A stretch of DNA of 64,000 nucleotides from a virus, in the IMG/VR virus record IMGVR_UViG_3300036791_000379, positions 32,182-96,181 of that record; one strand, 5' to 3'. The translations under genes and the position numbers were made by a program. Positions 1 through 7,152 of this stretch are shown piece by piece. The notes beneath the pieces are model-generated. The model searched no databases. It saw only the letters and a program-made list of their open reading frames with translations, and was not told where the DNA came from. How positions within the stretch are numbered: the stretch's first letter is position 1; the number at the start of each line of letters is the position of its first letter.

Positions 1-194
1 CGCTTCGCTTTGCGCTCCCGCGTCTGCTGTTGCTTCCGTTCATGCTTCTCTCGATCGAGCTGCGCCTTAAGCCTATGGGCAGTGTGGCGCGCGCTCACCA
101 AGGCAATCGTGCCCTCGTCGCCTTTGAGCACCAAGGCGAGTTCTTCAGCGGACATCGACGGCTCGTCTTGCTCGGGTTTGGGGTCCTTGGCCAT
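1..194 (-). CDS. Small charged protein, truncated at the window edge
   Basis: The frame starts with ATG at 194 and runs off the left edge after about 64 codons. The start overlaps the stop of the next upstream gene by one base (TGATG), so the two are translationally coupled. The visible part is highly charged, with a Lys/Arg/Glu/Gln-rich helical stretch at its end that looks coiled-coil-like. No family is recognised. It is the last visible member of the short leftward run from the promoter near 1377. Confidence 0.6.
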   Translation of the reverse strand, partial: MAKDPKPEQDEPSMSAEELALVLKGDEGTIALVSARHTAHRLKAQLDREKHERKQQQTRERKAK

Positions 195-394
195 CACGTC
201 TCGGCCACCTCGAAACCCTCGCCGGCCAGCCGCTCCATCAGGTCTCGCGCTGCGCGCCAGTCGGTCGTGAAGCGCTCGGGCACACCCTGCCAGCCTTCGA
301 CCGGAAAATTCTCACGCGCGAACTCCTTCGCGGTCTCGCTCTCGGCGATCACGGTGATCACCGTGCCGTGGTTCTGGAATGCAAAGTCGGTCAT
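194..394 (-). CDS. Small hypothetical protein (66 aa)
   Basis: The start is the ATG at 394, which overlaps the upstream stop as ATGA; the open frame extends further but only the internal start fits the coupling. The protein begins MTDFAFQNHG and carries a mixed alpha/beta pattern with 'AARDLMERLAGEGFEV' near its C-terminus, the feel of a small ferredoxin-like fold. Function unknown. It belongs to the leftward run 1338 to 1. Confidence 0.65.
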   Translation of the reverse strand: MTDFAFQNHGTVITVIAESETAKEFARENFPVEGWQGVPERFTTDWRAARDLMERLAGEGFEVAET

Positions 395-615
395 TGGTCT
401 TCCTTCCGGCCTTCGGCCTTCGCCAGCGCCTTCGCCAGCTTGATCGTCGCCGGGTTCGACGTGAAGTCTTCCGGGAAGTCGATGCTCGACGAGCACATCA
501 CGTTCTCGGCTCCGTGGTTGGCCACGAGGCCCTTGAACTGCTTGACGCTCTCGATCGCGTTCTTTCGGCCGCCGATCTCAAGCATGACCTTGTCGTTGAC
601 GATGGTTAGAAACAT
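391..615 (-). CDS. Small hypothetical protein (74 aa)
   Basis: ATG at 615 is preceded by a GGAAGGA Shine-Dalgarno sequence. The protein has no Cys cluster or membrane segment and ends in a Lys/Ala-rich helix. It overlaps the next gene by four bases. No family is recognised. Position and coupling make it a real gene of the leftward run. Confidence 0.65.
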   Translation of the reverse strand: MFLTIVNDKVMLEIGGRKNAIESVKQFKGLVANHGAENVMCSSSIDFPEDFTSNPATIKLAKALAKAEGRKEDQ

Positions 616-616
616 C

Positions 617-1027
617 TCATCCTTCCAGTTTTGCCAATTCCGTCCGCGCCTGCTCGGCGCGCTTGCTGTAACCCTCGGCCTCGCGCTCCAGCCGGCGCAC
701 GGTTGCCTTGCGGCTCGCGCCCTCGGCCTTCTCCTGCGTCTTCTCGGCCAGTTTCTCCAGCCGTACCGCAGCGGCCTCCAGATTGGCCCGCGTCCGCACC
801 TCGTCGCTCACTGGCGTACAGGTGAAGTGCATCATGGCGATGCCGGCGGTCCACGAACCGTTGCCCAAGAAGTCCCAGAAGAACTTCAGGGCGTGCTCGC
901 CCTTGGCGATCTCGGAGCCGCAGCACCGGCAGAACGATTTCCGCTTGGCGGTGACCTGCTCGACCGTGCCGTACTCGACCCGGCCGGCGCGCACTTGCTC
1001 GACTTGGTATTTCAAAAGAATTTCCAT
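617..1027 (-). CDS. Small zinc-binding protein with C-terminal coiled coil
   Basis: The chosen start is ATG at 1027, overlapping the upstream stop by one base. Residues about 30-60 contain CRCCGSEI followed by GEHALKF and a later MMHFTC; together these form a C-x2-C...H...H-x2-C pattern resembling treble-clef or PARP-like zinc fingers. The last 60 residues are an Ala/Glu/Arg/Lys-rich helix, probably a coiled coil. A role in nucleic-acid or protein binding is inferred only. Confidence 0.65.
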   Translation of the reverse strand: MEILLKYQVEQVRAGRVEYGTVEQVTAKRKSFCRCCGSEIAKGEHALKFFWDFLGNGSWTAGIAMMHFTCTPVSDEVRTRANLEAAAVRLEKLAEKTQEKAEGASRKATVRRLEREAEGYSKRAEQARTELAKLEG

Positions 1028-1338
1028 CACGCCGCCTCGTTCAGCATCTCGGCGGAGAGCTTCCGCCACGGATAGGCCGCGACCATCTCGCGCATCGTGC
1101 CGAAGCAGACGCTCTTGATGTGGCCGACCTCCTCCTCCGCGCCGTTGATCTCGATCGTGCCCTTGCCGATGAACCGGCCGAACAGCTTGCGCTGATCGCT
1201 GGCGGTCAATCGACCGGACCACTTGCCGAAGATCGAACCGGTCTGCTCCAGCAGAAACACGGCCATGTTGCCGGCCGCATCGGTCCCGCAGTGAAAACCT
1301 GCGAGCGACGTGAATGGCTTGACTTTCGGCTTCCGCAT
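1027..1338 (-). CDS. Hypothetical protein, first gene of a leftward early transcript
   Basis: The open frame extends to 1404, but that start lies upstream of the -35 element of the promoter at 1363-1391. The ATG at 1338, preceded by GAGGAAG, is therefore the likely start, giving 103 aa. The protein has a beta-rich N-terminal half and no recognised motif. It heads the run ending at the left edge. Confidence 0.65.
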   Translation of the reverse strand: MRKPKVKPFTSLAGFHCGTDAAGNMAVFLLEQTGSIFGKWSGRLTASDQRKLFGRFIGKGTIEINGAEEEVGHIKSVCFGTMREMVAAYPWRKLSAEMLNEAA

Positions 1339-1362
1339 GACTTCCTCGTTCTCTTCATCACC

Positions 1363-1391
1363 TATATACGACGGCCTGTCGTATCCGTCAA
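1363..1391 (-). promoter_or_regulatory. Early promoter with internal operator palindrome (site 1)
   Basis: On the minus strand, TTGACG (1391-1386), a 17 bp spacer and TATATA (1368-1363). The spacer starts GATACGAC and ends GTCG, continuing into the -10 to complete the shared palindrome (consensus TATACGAC-N5-GTCGTATA). It lies just upstream of the 1338 start. Confidence 0.8.
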
Positions 1392-1894
1392 GCCGTCGCA
1401 GCAAAAATTTTCGCAGCCTTTTCCAACAGGATCGGCGAGGCCTTGCCCAGTACAGCGAGCTGCGCGGCCTTCTCCGGCAGGTAGGTCTTGGCGAACTTCG
1501 GCGACCGCTCGATCAGTGACGAGCAATTGTCGATAATGTCGGCGACCTTGATGGTCATGGCGCTCGGGGAGATCGTGGCAAGCCTCGCGGTCTCCTTGGC
1601 CTTCCGCTCGGCCCTCGGCAGGCCGCTGGCGCTGCGAAACACGTTGGTGACCTCGATGACGAGGCCGGCGACCTCGGGGCCAAACTCCGCCTCCAGCTCA
1701 GCAGCGCTGACACCGGTATCTTCGATGACGTCGTGCAGGATGGCGGCGGCGATCACCGCCTCGCTCGCGCCACTGGCCTCGACCAGATCGGCGACCGCCA
1801 GCGGATGGACGATGTAGGGCTCGCCAGTGAACATACGTTTCTGGCCGGCGTGCCTCTCATCGGCGAACATCGCGGCTTTCCTGATCAAACTCAT
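1388..1894 (-). CDS. HD-domain (p)ppGpp hydrolase-like protein (MESH1/SpoT hydrolase type)
   Basis: A 168 aa stand-alone HD protein. From the ATG at 1894 it carries the RSH/MESH1 hydrolase landmarks in order: H15 in ADERHAGQKR, YIVHP with H30, the HDVIEDT core (H54, D55, E58, D59) and IKVADIIDN further on. These are the metal and catalytic motifs of Mn-dependent (p)ppGpp 3'-pyrophosphohydrolases. No synthetase domain is present, as expected for a small alarmone hydrolase. The start at 1912 is rejected because it overlaps the -10 element. The likely role is removal of host alarmone during infection; some HD proteins of this group hydrolyse other nucleotides, so the substrate is inferred. Confidence 0.85.
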   Translation of the reverse strand: MSLIRKAAMFADERHAGQKRMFTGEPYIVHPLAVADLVEASGASEAVIAAAILHDVIEDTGVSAAELEAEFGPEVAGLVIEVTNVFRSASGLPRAERKAKETARLATISPSAMTIKVADIIDNCSSLIERSPKFAKTYLPEKAAQLAVLGKASPILLEKAAKIFAATA

Positions 1895-1911
1895 CTCAAC
1901 TCTCCACCCCA

Positions 1912-1940
1912 TATATACGACGCCCCGTCGTATATGTCAA
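1912..1940 (-). promoter_or_regulatory. Early promoter with internal operator palindrome (site 2)
   Basis: Minus strand: a perfect TTGACA (1940-1935), 17 bp spacer, TATATA (1917-1912). The spacer holds TATACGAC-GGGGC-GTCG, completing a perfect 8+5+8 palindrome into the -10. It drives the HD hydrolase gene. This is the closest match to the sigma70 consensus in the window. Confidence 0.85.
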
Positions 1941-1953
1941 GGCGTCTTTTCCC

Positions 1954-2946
1954 TCAGACGGCGGCCCACTGGCCGCCCTTCCATTCGTGTGTCTGCTTCC
2001 AGCCATCGTATCGCGCCTGCTCCTCGTTGATGTGCGCGCGGAGGTTCTTGATCTGGCCGGACAGGTACTCAACATGCCGCGCCTTGTAGGCATCGAAGTC
2101 GTAGATGCTATAGCAGGAGTCGCTACCCGGCCCGGCCTTGAACTCTTCGAAGCTCTCGCGCGACACGTTGAACGAGTGCTTCACGACCGGCCACTTGATC
2201 CAGTAACCGAACTGCTGGCCGCGCTGCGGGCCGATCAACTGGCGTTCGTACTCGAACACGATGGGCAGCTTCTCGGCCTTGATAGCGGCCCGGTGCTTCT
2301 CCGCACGCGCCAGACGATCCCGCATAAACTGGATCATCTCGCCGAGCGCCGCACGATCAACCTCGAACGGCAACCGCTTCGCGCCCATGCACGAGGCCGT
2401 CTGCCAACCGTAGCCGGGTCGCTCGTAGCCGTGGTGGGCGATGCTGCCCAGCTTGGCGAAAATCTGACGCTCGCAGCACTGGCACGTCATGCGGTCCGCT
2501 TCTTCCTCGATCTGCTTCGCGGACTTGACCTTCGGCAGCTCGCCCTTTTTCCTGATCAGCGGCTTGGCGGACTGCAGCATCTCGTGCAGCGGCAACAACC
2601 CGGTCAGGAAGGCGGCATACTCAGTCAGGCCGGCCTTCTGCGCCCGCTTCAATGCGGTCGGGATGCCGGTCGCGCCGCGCACGAAGGCGTCGTGATCGTA
2701 GGCAACGAGCCACCAATCGCTCTGATGATGAGCCTCGCCGTTGCGGCCAACGATGTGGGGACCAGTCTTCAAAAACGCTTCCGAGCCCTCCTCGACCGCG
2801 CGGTTGATGACATCCTTCGCGTCCTTGAACAGGACGTTGGGGACCATCCCGGAGGCGATGGCGGACTTCAGCTTGCCGACCACCTCGTGCAGCCGAATGC
2901 TGCGGCGCTCACTGATGAGGCTGGACTTGATCAATTCGATCGACAC
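1954..2946 (-). CDS. Hypothetical phage protein with central zinc-binding motif (330 aa)
   Basis: The GTG at 2946, preceded by GGAAGGAAAAGGGA, is chosen because an ATG at 2979 lies inside the -10 box of the promoter. The protein is helical, with a central motif CQCCERQI followed by SIAHHGYERPGYGW and SCMGA, i.e. C-x-C-C...H-H...C, probably a zinc site. I recall similar proteins as uncharacterised in other proteobacterial phages. The C-terminal third is coiled-coil-like and ends in a Trp-rich tail. Function unknown. Confidence 0.75.
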   Translation of the reverse strand: MSIELIKSSLISERRSIRLHEVVGKLKSAIASGMVPNVLFKDAKDVINRAVEEGSEAFLKTGPHIVGRNGEAHHQSDWWLVAYDHDAFVRGATGIPTALKRAQKAGLTEYAAFLTGLLPLHEMLQSAKPLIRKKGELPKVKSAKQIEEEADRMTCQCCERQIFAKLGSIAHHGYERPGYGWQTASCMGAKRLPFEVDRAALGEMIQFMRDRLARAEKHRAAIKAEKLPIVFEYERQLIGPQRGQQFGYWIKWPVVKHSFNVSRESFEEFKAGPGSDSCYSIYDFDAYKARHVEYLSGQIKNLRAHINEEQARYDGWKQTHEWKGGQWAAV

Positions 2947-2974
2947 TTGATTCCCTTTTCCTTCCGACCCGTTC

Positions 2975-3003
2975 GACATACGACACCCTGTCGTATGCGT
3001 CAA
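2975..3003 (-). promoter_or_regulatory. Early promoter with internal operator palindrome (site 3)
   Basis: Minus strand: TTGACG (3003-2998), 17 bp spacer, TATGTC (2980-2975). The operator is CATACGAC-AGGGT-GTCGTATG, a full palindrome with both outer bases changed in a compensating way, so dyad symmetry is kept. The -10 is the poorest of the leftward set. Confidence 0.75.
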
Positions 3004-3194
3004 GCGGCCTTCGTCAGTTTCTGCTTCCGGGCATACAGCACGCTGGAAGCGTCGTTGATCTGGTCGAGGTACTTGGCCTCGGCCTCGTAGTTCCAACCCA
3101 TCATGGCCATCGAGGCCTCGCCCGCGTCCTTGATGATGTACCGCAGCTCAGCGTCGCTTTTGGTCCAGTACGATTTGTTCTGAAGAGCCATCAT
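3000..3194 (-). CDS. Small hypothetical protein (64 aa)
   Basis: Leader-proximal gene of the leftward transcript from the promoter at 3237-3265. Two adjacent ATGs (3194 and 3191) could start it; the Shine-Dalgarno sequence is weak. The protein is helical, contains MAMMGWNYEAEA and ends in a basic tail. No family is recognised. Its stop lies inside the next promoter. Confidence 0.6.
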   Translation of the reverse strand: MMALQNKSYWTKSDAELRYIIKDAGEASMAMMGWNYEAEAKYLDQINDASSVLYARKQKLTKAA

Positions 3195-3236
3195 TTCCAA
3201 AACCCAATTCTCCGGCGGCCTCCCGCCTTCACCACC

Positions 3237-3265
3237 TATATACGACGCCCCGTCGTATACGTCAA
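3237..3265 (-). promoter_or_regulatory. Early promoter with internal operator palindrome (site 4, divergent pair)
   Basis: Minus strand: TTGACG (3265-3260), spacer TATACGAC-GGGGC-GTCG, TATATA (3242-3237). The palindrome is perfect. A further half-site (GTATACG) lies just upstream of the -35 at about 3271-3278. It is divergent from site 5 at 3332-3360. Confidence 0.85.
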
Positions 3266-3280
3266 GCCGGCGTATACGAT

Positions 3281-3295
3281 GCATGGCTGCCATGC
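3281..3295. repeat. Perfect 7+1+7 palindrome between divergent promoters
   Basis: GCATGGC-T-GCCATGC is a perfect inverted repeat centred between the two divergent promoters. It is unrelated to the TATACGAC operator, so it may be the site of a second regulator. Confidence 0.5.
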
Positions 3296-3331
3296 GCGGT
3301 ATCCCGGCACCTACCGCCCAGATACGACCGC

Positions 3332-3360
3332 TTGACGTATACGCCCCGCCGTCGTATATC
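3332..3360 (+). promoter_or_regulatory. Early promoter with operator palindrome (site 5, divergent pair)
   Basis: TTGACG (3332-3337), 17 bp spacer, TATATC (3355-3360). The spacer reads TATACGCC-CCGCC-GTCG, a near-perfect copy of the shared palindrome. An upstream half-site ATACGACC precedes the -35. It drives the rightward gene starting at 3412. Confidence 0.85.
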
Positions 3361-3411
3361 AGAGGCGAAGTTGAGTTGAGAGGCGGGATGGTCCCGCGAG
3401 AGAGGGTTTCG

Positions 3412-3849
3412 ATGGAATACGGTTCGTTGCGCGAGAAGATCGCGGCCGAGTCCAAGGCCCGCAAGGCCAAGTACGCGGCGTTCGAGTCGGCCTTCGGTGA
3501 GGCCAACCGCGCGGGTTTCGCGGCCGGTGAAGCGGCCAAGCCTCAAGCGATGGTGGTCAGCGAGCATGCCAGTCCTTTGGACGATGCATCGCCGGTCAAG
3601 AACCAGTGGTTCGTCGCGGACGGCGTCTGCGGTTTCGCGTGGGTCAAGGTCCAGAACGGCAACAGCTCGTTCGCCAAGTGGCTGACGAAAAACAAGCTCG
3701 CTCGCAAGAGCTACTACGGCGGCGTCGAGATTTCGATCTCGGCCCATGGGCAGTCGATGGAACGAAAGGAGGCACATGCTCGCGAGATGGCGCGGGTCCT
3801 GCGGGAAAAACTCGGCGTGGAAGCCTACGCCGATTCGAGGATGGACTGA
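3412..3849 (+). CDS. Hypothetical phage protein (145 aa), first gene of a rightward early operon
   Basis: ATG at 3412 with GAGAGGG upstream; an in-frame ATG at 3388 after GGCGGG is an alternative. The N-terminal 40 residues are charged and Ala-rich. The rest carries DGVCGFAWV and 'NSSFAKWL', similar in style to the 52942 gene, whose DGWCDGMKVLRV segment occupies a comparable place; the two may be distant paralogues under the same promoter type. Function unknown. Confidence 0.7.
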   Translation: MEYGSLREKIAAESKARKAKYAAFESAFGEANRAGFAAGEAAKPQAMVVSEHASPLDDASPVKNQWFVADGVCGFAWVKVQNGNSSFAKWLTKNKLARKSYYGGVEISISAHGQSMERKEAHAREMARVLREKLGVEAYADSRMD

Positions 3850-3861
3850 CGAACGAAAGGA

Positions 3862-3911
3862 GGTGTTTCGCCTCGGCGCTGTGTCCCCAAGCCAGCGCCG
3901 CACGAAACCCC
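3862..3911 (+). other. Strong intercistronic RNA hairpin
   Basis: An outer stem GGTGTTTCG / CGAAACCCC (8 of 9 paired) and an inner stem CGGCGCTG / CAGCGCCG (8 of 8) enclose an 11-base loop. It sits between two early genes, ending about 12 bases before the Shine-Dalgarno-preceded ATG at 3924. No T-run follows, so it is not a classical terminator; an mRNA processing or stability element is possible. Confidence 0.5.
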
Positions 3912-3923
3912 GGAAGGAAGATC

Positions 3924-4139
3924 ATGAAGCTCACCTATTGGATTGCTGAGTGTCTGACCGACAGTCACGCCTATTCTATACGCGCGCGAACCAAGCGCGA
4001 GGTCGTCGCGGTGCTGGCGAGCGGGAAATACCGGGCCTCGGACTACGGGTCGCCGAAGAAGGTGAGCGTCGAATACGAGAACGCCTTCGACCTGATGGAC
4101 CAGTGCATGAGCGAGGCTCGCGGTTACTGGGAGGCGTGA
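3924..4139 (+). CDS. Small hypothetical protein (71 aa)
   Basis: ATG at 3924 with GGAAGGAAG seven bases upstream. The protein opens MKLTYWIAECLTD, contains one Arg/Lys-rich segment and a Tyr/Ser-rich middle. Proteins with this opening and a SIRARTKREV-like helix are common uncharacterised phage products. It follows the hairpin at 3862-3911. Confidence 0.7.
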   Translation: MKLTYWIAECLTDSHAYSIRARTKREVVAVLASGKYRASDYGSPKKVSVEYENAFDLMDQCMSEARGYWEA

Positions 4140-4240
4140 AGAAACATGGCCGCGAACGTGGCGGCGATCCCCACTACGTTTGATCGTGACAGAGGGGCGA
4201 GGCGGGTGAGAGGCCGCCACAAATAAATGGATACGACCCC

Positions 4241-4269
4241 TTGACGTATACGGCAGGACGTCGTATATA
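4241..4269 (+). promoter_or_regulatory. Early promoter with operator palindrome (site 6)
   Basis: TTGACG, 17 bp spacer, TATATA. The operator is TATACGGC-AGGAC-GTCGTATA. The upstream half-site ATACGACC lies directly before the -35, giving the TACGACCCCTTGACG module also seen at sites 10, 11 and 12. Confidence 0.85.
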
Positions 4270-4307
4270 GAGGGTGAAGGCGGGGATGGCCCTGCCGGGA
4301 GAGCAAG

Positions 4308-4472
4308 ATGTTTGAAGTGATACAGGCGAAGCAGGTTGGTTCGGAATGGCACGTTTTCAACGTCGCCGCCCTGTCGAAGCCCGAGCACATGGACGGTCCG
4401 TACCAGAGCGAGGAAGAGGCGATGGAAGCGGCCGAATTGATCAGCCAGCCGTGGCAGGCGTGGCAGCACTAA
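4308..4472 (+). CDS. Small acidic protein (54 aa)
   Basis: ATG at 4308 after GGGAGAGCAAG; TAA at 4470-4472. The acidic protein begins MFEVIQAKQV and holds the segment YQSEEEAMEAAEL, the pattern of short beta-hairpin-plus-helix phage proteins. It is the first gene after the site 6 promoter and precedes the GTG-start gene at 4484 by 11 bases. Confidence 0.65.
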   Translation: MFEVIQAKQVGSEWHVFNVAALSKPEHMDGPYQSEEEAMEAAELISQPWQAWQH

Positions 4473-4483
4473 GAGGAGAGAAC

Positions 4484-4816
4484 GTGAGTAAGGAACTACA
4501 AGCCCTTCAGTCCGCCCGTGAGGCCGCGCTCGCCAAGAGCGCCGCGCTCTGGGAGCGCGACGAGCGGCAGGACCGTGGCAGCTGCGGCAGCGCGATCCTG
4601 AAGCTGGATGCCCGGAGCAAGCTGGCCAAGGTCGCGGTTGCCGAAGGCTTCGCCTCCAAGAGCGGCACCGACATCTATGTCAACTCGAACATCGCCGAAG
4701 GCGTGCGCTCGCAGAACGCCGACATCTGGCAGGACTCCATGCGGGCTTTCAAGAACGAGCTGGAGGCCGCCGGCTACGGCAAGGCCATCAAGAAGTTCTG
4801 GACCTACATCGACTGA
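4484..4816 (+). CDS. Hypothetical protein (110 aa)
   Basis: GTG at 4484 preceded by AGAGGAGAG, one of the best ribosome sites in the block. The protein is helical and Ala/Lys-rich with one RGSCGSA segment and ends 'FWTYID'. No family is recognised. It lies in the site 6 operon. Confidence 0.7.
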   Translation: MSKELQALQSAREAALAKSAALWERDERQDRGSCGSAILKLDARSKLAKVAVAEGFASKSGTDIYVNSNIAEGVRSQNADIWQDSMRAFKNELEAAGYGKAIKKFWTYID

Positions 4817-4826
4817 GGAAAGGCAA

Positions 4827-5183
4827 ATGAAAGTTTTCACAAAGGGCGTGCTGACCAAACTCGCAAAGAATGGCGCGGCGAGCCGCGCGGCGATCGAGAA
4901 GGACGGCAAGACGCCGGACCACAAACCGGTGCTCAAGGTTTTCAACCCGGCCGGAGCTGCGACGTGGCTGCTGACCGAGATCGACGAGGACGGCGATCGG
5001 CTGTTCGGCCTCTGCGACCTCGGCATGGGCGAGCCCGAGCTGGGCTACGTCTCGCGCGCCGAGCTGGAAAGCGTGCGCGGCCGGTTCGGCCTGCCGCTGG
5101 AGCGTGACATCTGGTTCAAGGCCGACAAACCGCTGTCGGAATATGCAGCTGCGGCCAACGAGAAAGGAAGGATCGAAGCGTGA
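4827..5183 (+). CDS. DUF2958-type protein
   Basis: 118 aa from the ATG at 4827 (GAGGAAAGG upstream). The segment WLLTEIDEDGDRLFGLCDLG followed by PELGYVSRAELE is the hallmark of the DUF2958 family, found on plasmids and phages, usually among replication or conjugation accessory genes. Biochemical function is unknown. Its stop overlaps the next GTG start by four bases (GTGA). Confidence 0.8.
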   Translation: MKVFTKGVLTKLAKNGAASRAAIEKDGKTPDHKPVLKVFNPAGAATWLLTEIDEDGDRLFGLCDLGMGEPELGYVSRAELESVRGRFGLPLERDIWFKADKPLSEYAAAANEKGRIEA

Positions 5184-5827
5184 GTTACGTGATTGAAATC
5201 CCGAGCAAGTACGGTCACCGACCCGACATCAAGATCGACCTGCCGCGCTTTGCCGCTGATCTGGCCAAGGAGCTGGGCGGTAAGCTGCAGAAGCCCGACA
5301 CCGATTACCCGAATGAGCGCCAGAGAATCCAGATCGGCGCGGACATGCTGGAGCTGGGCGCGAACAACTGGAAGAAACGGGTCACGGCCTCGCTCAGCGC
5401 GCCGGAGATCAAATGGGGCGACTGGTCGACCTATGACAAGGCACAGAAGACCGAGAGCGCCAGCGTCAACCCTGACGGCCGGTCGATCGCGGCGATTGCA
5501 AAGGACATCCGGAAGCGGGTGATCGAGGCCAACCAGCCGGCGCTGGCCGCGCGGCGCGCCTATGCGGCGCAGCAGCAGCAGAACCGGGAAGACATCGTCC
5601 GGCACGCCGACGCGCTGAAGGCCGCGCATCCGACGCTGAACGTCCGGGTCAATCAGGACAAGCAGAGCGCCGAAATCTACACGGGCGCGAGCGGTCACTA
5701 CATCGACGCCGCGCTGAGCAGCAGCGGCAAGGTTTCCATCAGGCGTCTCGGTGACGTGAGCGCGGAGCAATTCGCGAAGATCATGGCCGTGCTGGGCGCG
5801 AACAACGCGGAGGCGAACAGCCAATGA
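5180..5827 (+). CDS. Hypothetical protein (215 aa)
   Basis: GTG start overlapping the DUF2958 stop. A central helix is rich in Gln and Ala (a run of four Gln near residue 130), and the C-terminal part 'AEIYTGASGHYIDAAL' looks beta-rich. No family is recognised. It is coupled by ATGA to the following gene. Confidence 0.7.
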   Translation: MSYVIEIPSKYGHRPDIKIDLPRFAADLAKELGGKLQKPDTDYPNERQRIQIGADMLELGANNWKKRVTASLSAPEIKWGDWSTYDKAQKTESASVNPDGRSIAAIAKDIRKRVIEANQPALAARRAYAAQQQQNREDIVRHADALKAAHPTLNVRVNQDKQSAEIYTGASGHYIDAALSSSGKVSIRRLGDVSAEQFAKIMAVLGANNAEANSQ

Positions 5828-6345
5828 AGGAATACGGACTATTGATCAGGAAGCGCGACGTCTTCGGCACGCCGCACATCATGGCGACGGTGGTCTGCCG
5901 CGAGAAAGGCCGCGATGCCCCGCTGGGCTGCTCGTCGGACGGCGAGGCCGAATGGGACGAACAGGTGCCGAAGCATCTGCGCGGCACAGCGCTGGACGGC
6001 CTCTCCTTGGACGGCCACATCAGCGACTACGGCGGCGGCGAGTTCATCGGCTTCACGCCGGAATACCGCGAGGTGTTCTCGATGGAGCTGCCCAAGCTCA
6101 ACCGCATGGCCAAGACGCTGAAGCGCGTGATCAAGCAGAAGGAGAAGGACGAGTCCTATGAGCCGGGCGATACCTTCGTTTCGTTCGCCAAGGCACTGAA
6201 GCTGAGCTTCGCGGTGGTCAACAACGAGAACAATGCGGATCGGCCGTGGCACTACATGACGATTATCGAGGGCCGCAACTGCCTGCGACGAATGATCGAC
6301 GAAGCAGTCACTGCCTTTCGCAAACATCACACTACGACGGGTTGA
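5824..6345 (+). CDS. Hypothetical protein (173 aa)
   Basis: ATG at 5824 overlaps the previous stop. The N-terminal half is beta-rich, with MATVVCREKGRD and YGGGEFIGFTPEY; the C-terminal half is helical with a Lys/Glu-rich linker. No known domain is recognised. The TGA stop lies inside the -35 element of the next promoter. Confidence 0.7.
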   Translation: MKEYGLLIRKRDVFGTPHIMATVVCREKGRDAPLGCSSDGEAEWDEQVPKHLRGTALDGLSLDGHISDYGGGEFIGFTPEYREVFSMELPKLNRMAKTLKRVIKQKEKDESYEPGDTFVSFAKALKLSFAVVNNENNADRPWHYMTIIEGRNCLRRMIDEAVTAFRKHHTTTG

Positions 6346-6370
6346 CGTAGGCGTCAGACAGTCGTATATT
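6342..6370 (+). promoter_or_regulatory. Early promoter with degenerate operator (site 7)
   Basis: TTGACG, 17 bp spacer, TATATT. The left half of the palindrome is degenerate (TAGGCGTC) and the right half intact (GTCGTATA). An upstream TACGAC half-site is present. The -35 overlaps the stop codon of the preceding gene. Confidence 0.8.
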
Positions 6371-6399
6371 GATCGAGTGATGGTAGGAAAGGATTTGAA

Positions 6400-6804
6400 A
6401 TGAAGCGCCTTACCAAGGCCGACAGCGAACAGCAGGAGAGTCTCGTTCGCAACCTCGACGAAAAGGCCGGCGGCGTCCGCGAGGCTCTGGAGAAGATCAA
6501 CGCGCTGATCCGGGAGGAACTCAATCCAGCGATAGACGAATACAACGGCATGATCACCGAGACCGAGGAGTTCCGGACTGAGATCGTCGGCCGCATGGAG
6601 GACTACGTCAGCGCGCGCTCGGAGAAGTGGTCCGAGGGCGAAGCCGGCCAGAACTACACGTCATGGAAGGATGAATGGGAAGGCATCAGCCTCGAAGAAA
6701 TGCAAAACCTCGATGAGCTGGAGATCGACGGCATTGGCAGCGAGGGCGAGAGTTGCGCGGTCGCGACCGAGCTGGAGCAGCTCAACGCAGGCCCGGCTGA
6801 ATAG
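6400..6804 (+). CDS. Acidic helical hypothetical protein (134 aa)
   Basis: ATG at 6400 with AGGAAAGG upstream. The protein is very acidic and helical, with coiled-coil potential over residues 10-75 and a Glu/Asp-rich C-terminus. Similar acidic proteins occur uncharacterised on phages and plasmids; DNA mimicry is conceivable but unsupported. Confidence 0.7.
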   Translation: MKRLTKADSEQQESLVRNLDEKAGGVREALEKINALIREELNPAIDEYNGMITETEEFRTEIVGRMEDYVSARSEKWSEGEAGQNYTSWKDEWEGISLEEMQNLDELEIDGIGSEGESCAVATELEQLNAGPAE

Positions 6805-6819
6805 AGGAGAGCCAGCCGA

Positions 6820-7152
6820 ATGACGCCAGACCCGCTCGACATCCCGGAGTTTTTGCGACGGCAGCCCGGCGACGGGCAGACCCAGTGCGCGCAGCCCGGC
6901 ACCGTCAAGCCGAAGCGGCAGCGCCGCAAGAAACATCCGCCCGGCTGGGTCTACCTGACCAAGGCCGAGCAGGACGGCACCGCCGATGCGGTGACCATCG
7001 CATTGCGCAGGCAGCGCGAACACGAGCAGAAGAAGACCAAACAGAAACGGAAGAGCAAGAGGAAGAGAACCAATGCCGATGACGAAGGCCGCGCTGCTGG
7101 CGCGAAACCTCGACAACAAATTCAGTTACGCGGCCCCGCACCGGGTCTATGA
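6820..7152 (+). CDS. Very basic hypothetical protein (110 aa)
   Basis: ATG at 6820 after GAGGAGAG. Residues 30-40 and 68-90 are dense in Lys and Arg, suggesting nucleic-acid binding. Its last 79 bases overlap the next gene in another frame, so the extreme C-terminus is less certain. A mid segment PPGWVYLTKAEQ looks structured. Confidence 0.6.
   Translation: MTPDPLDIPEFLRRQPGDGQTQCAQPGTVKPKRQRRKKHPPGWVYLTKAEQDGTADAVTIALRRQREHEQKKTKQKRKSKRKRTNADDEGRAAGAKPRQQIQLRGPAPGL

Noticed and set aside
3283-3411. N-terminal extension of the 3412 gene
   Set aside because: It would cover the promoter and start upstream of the transcription start.
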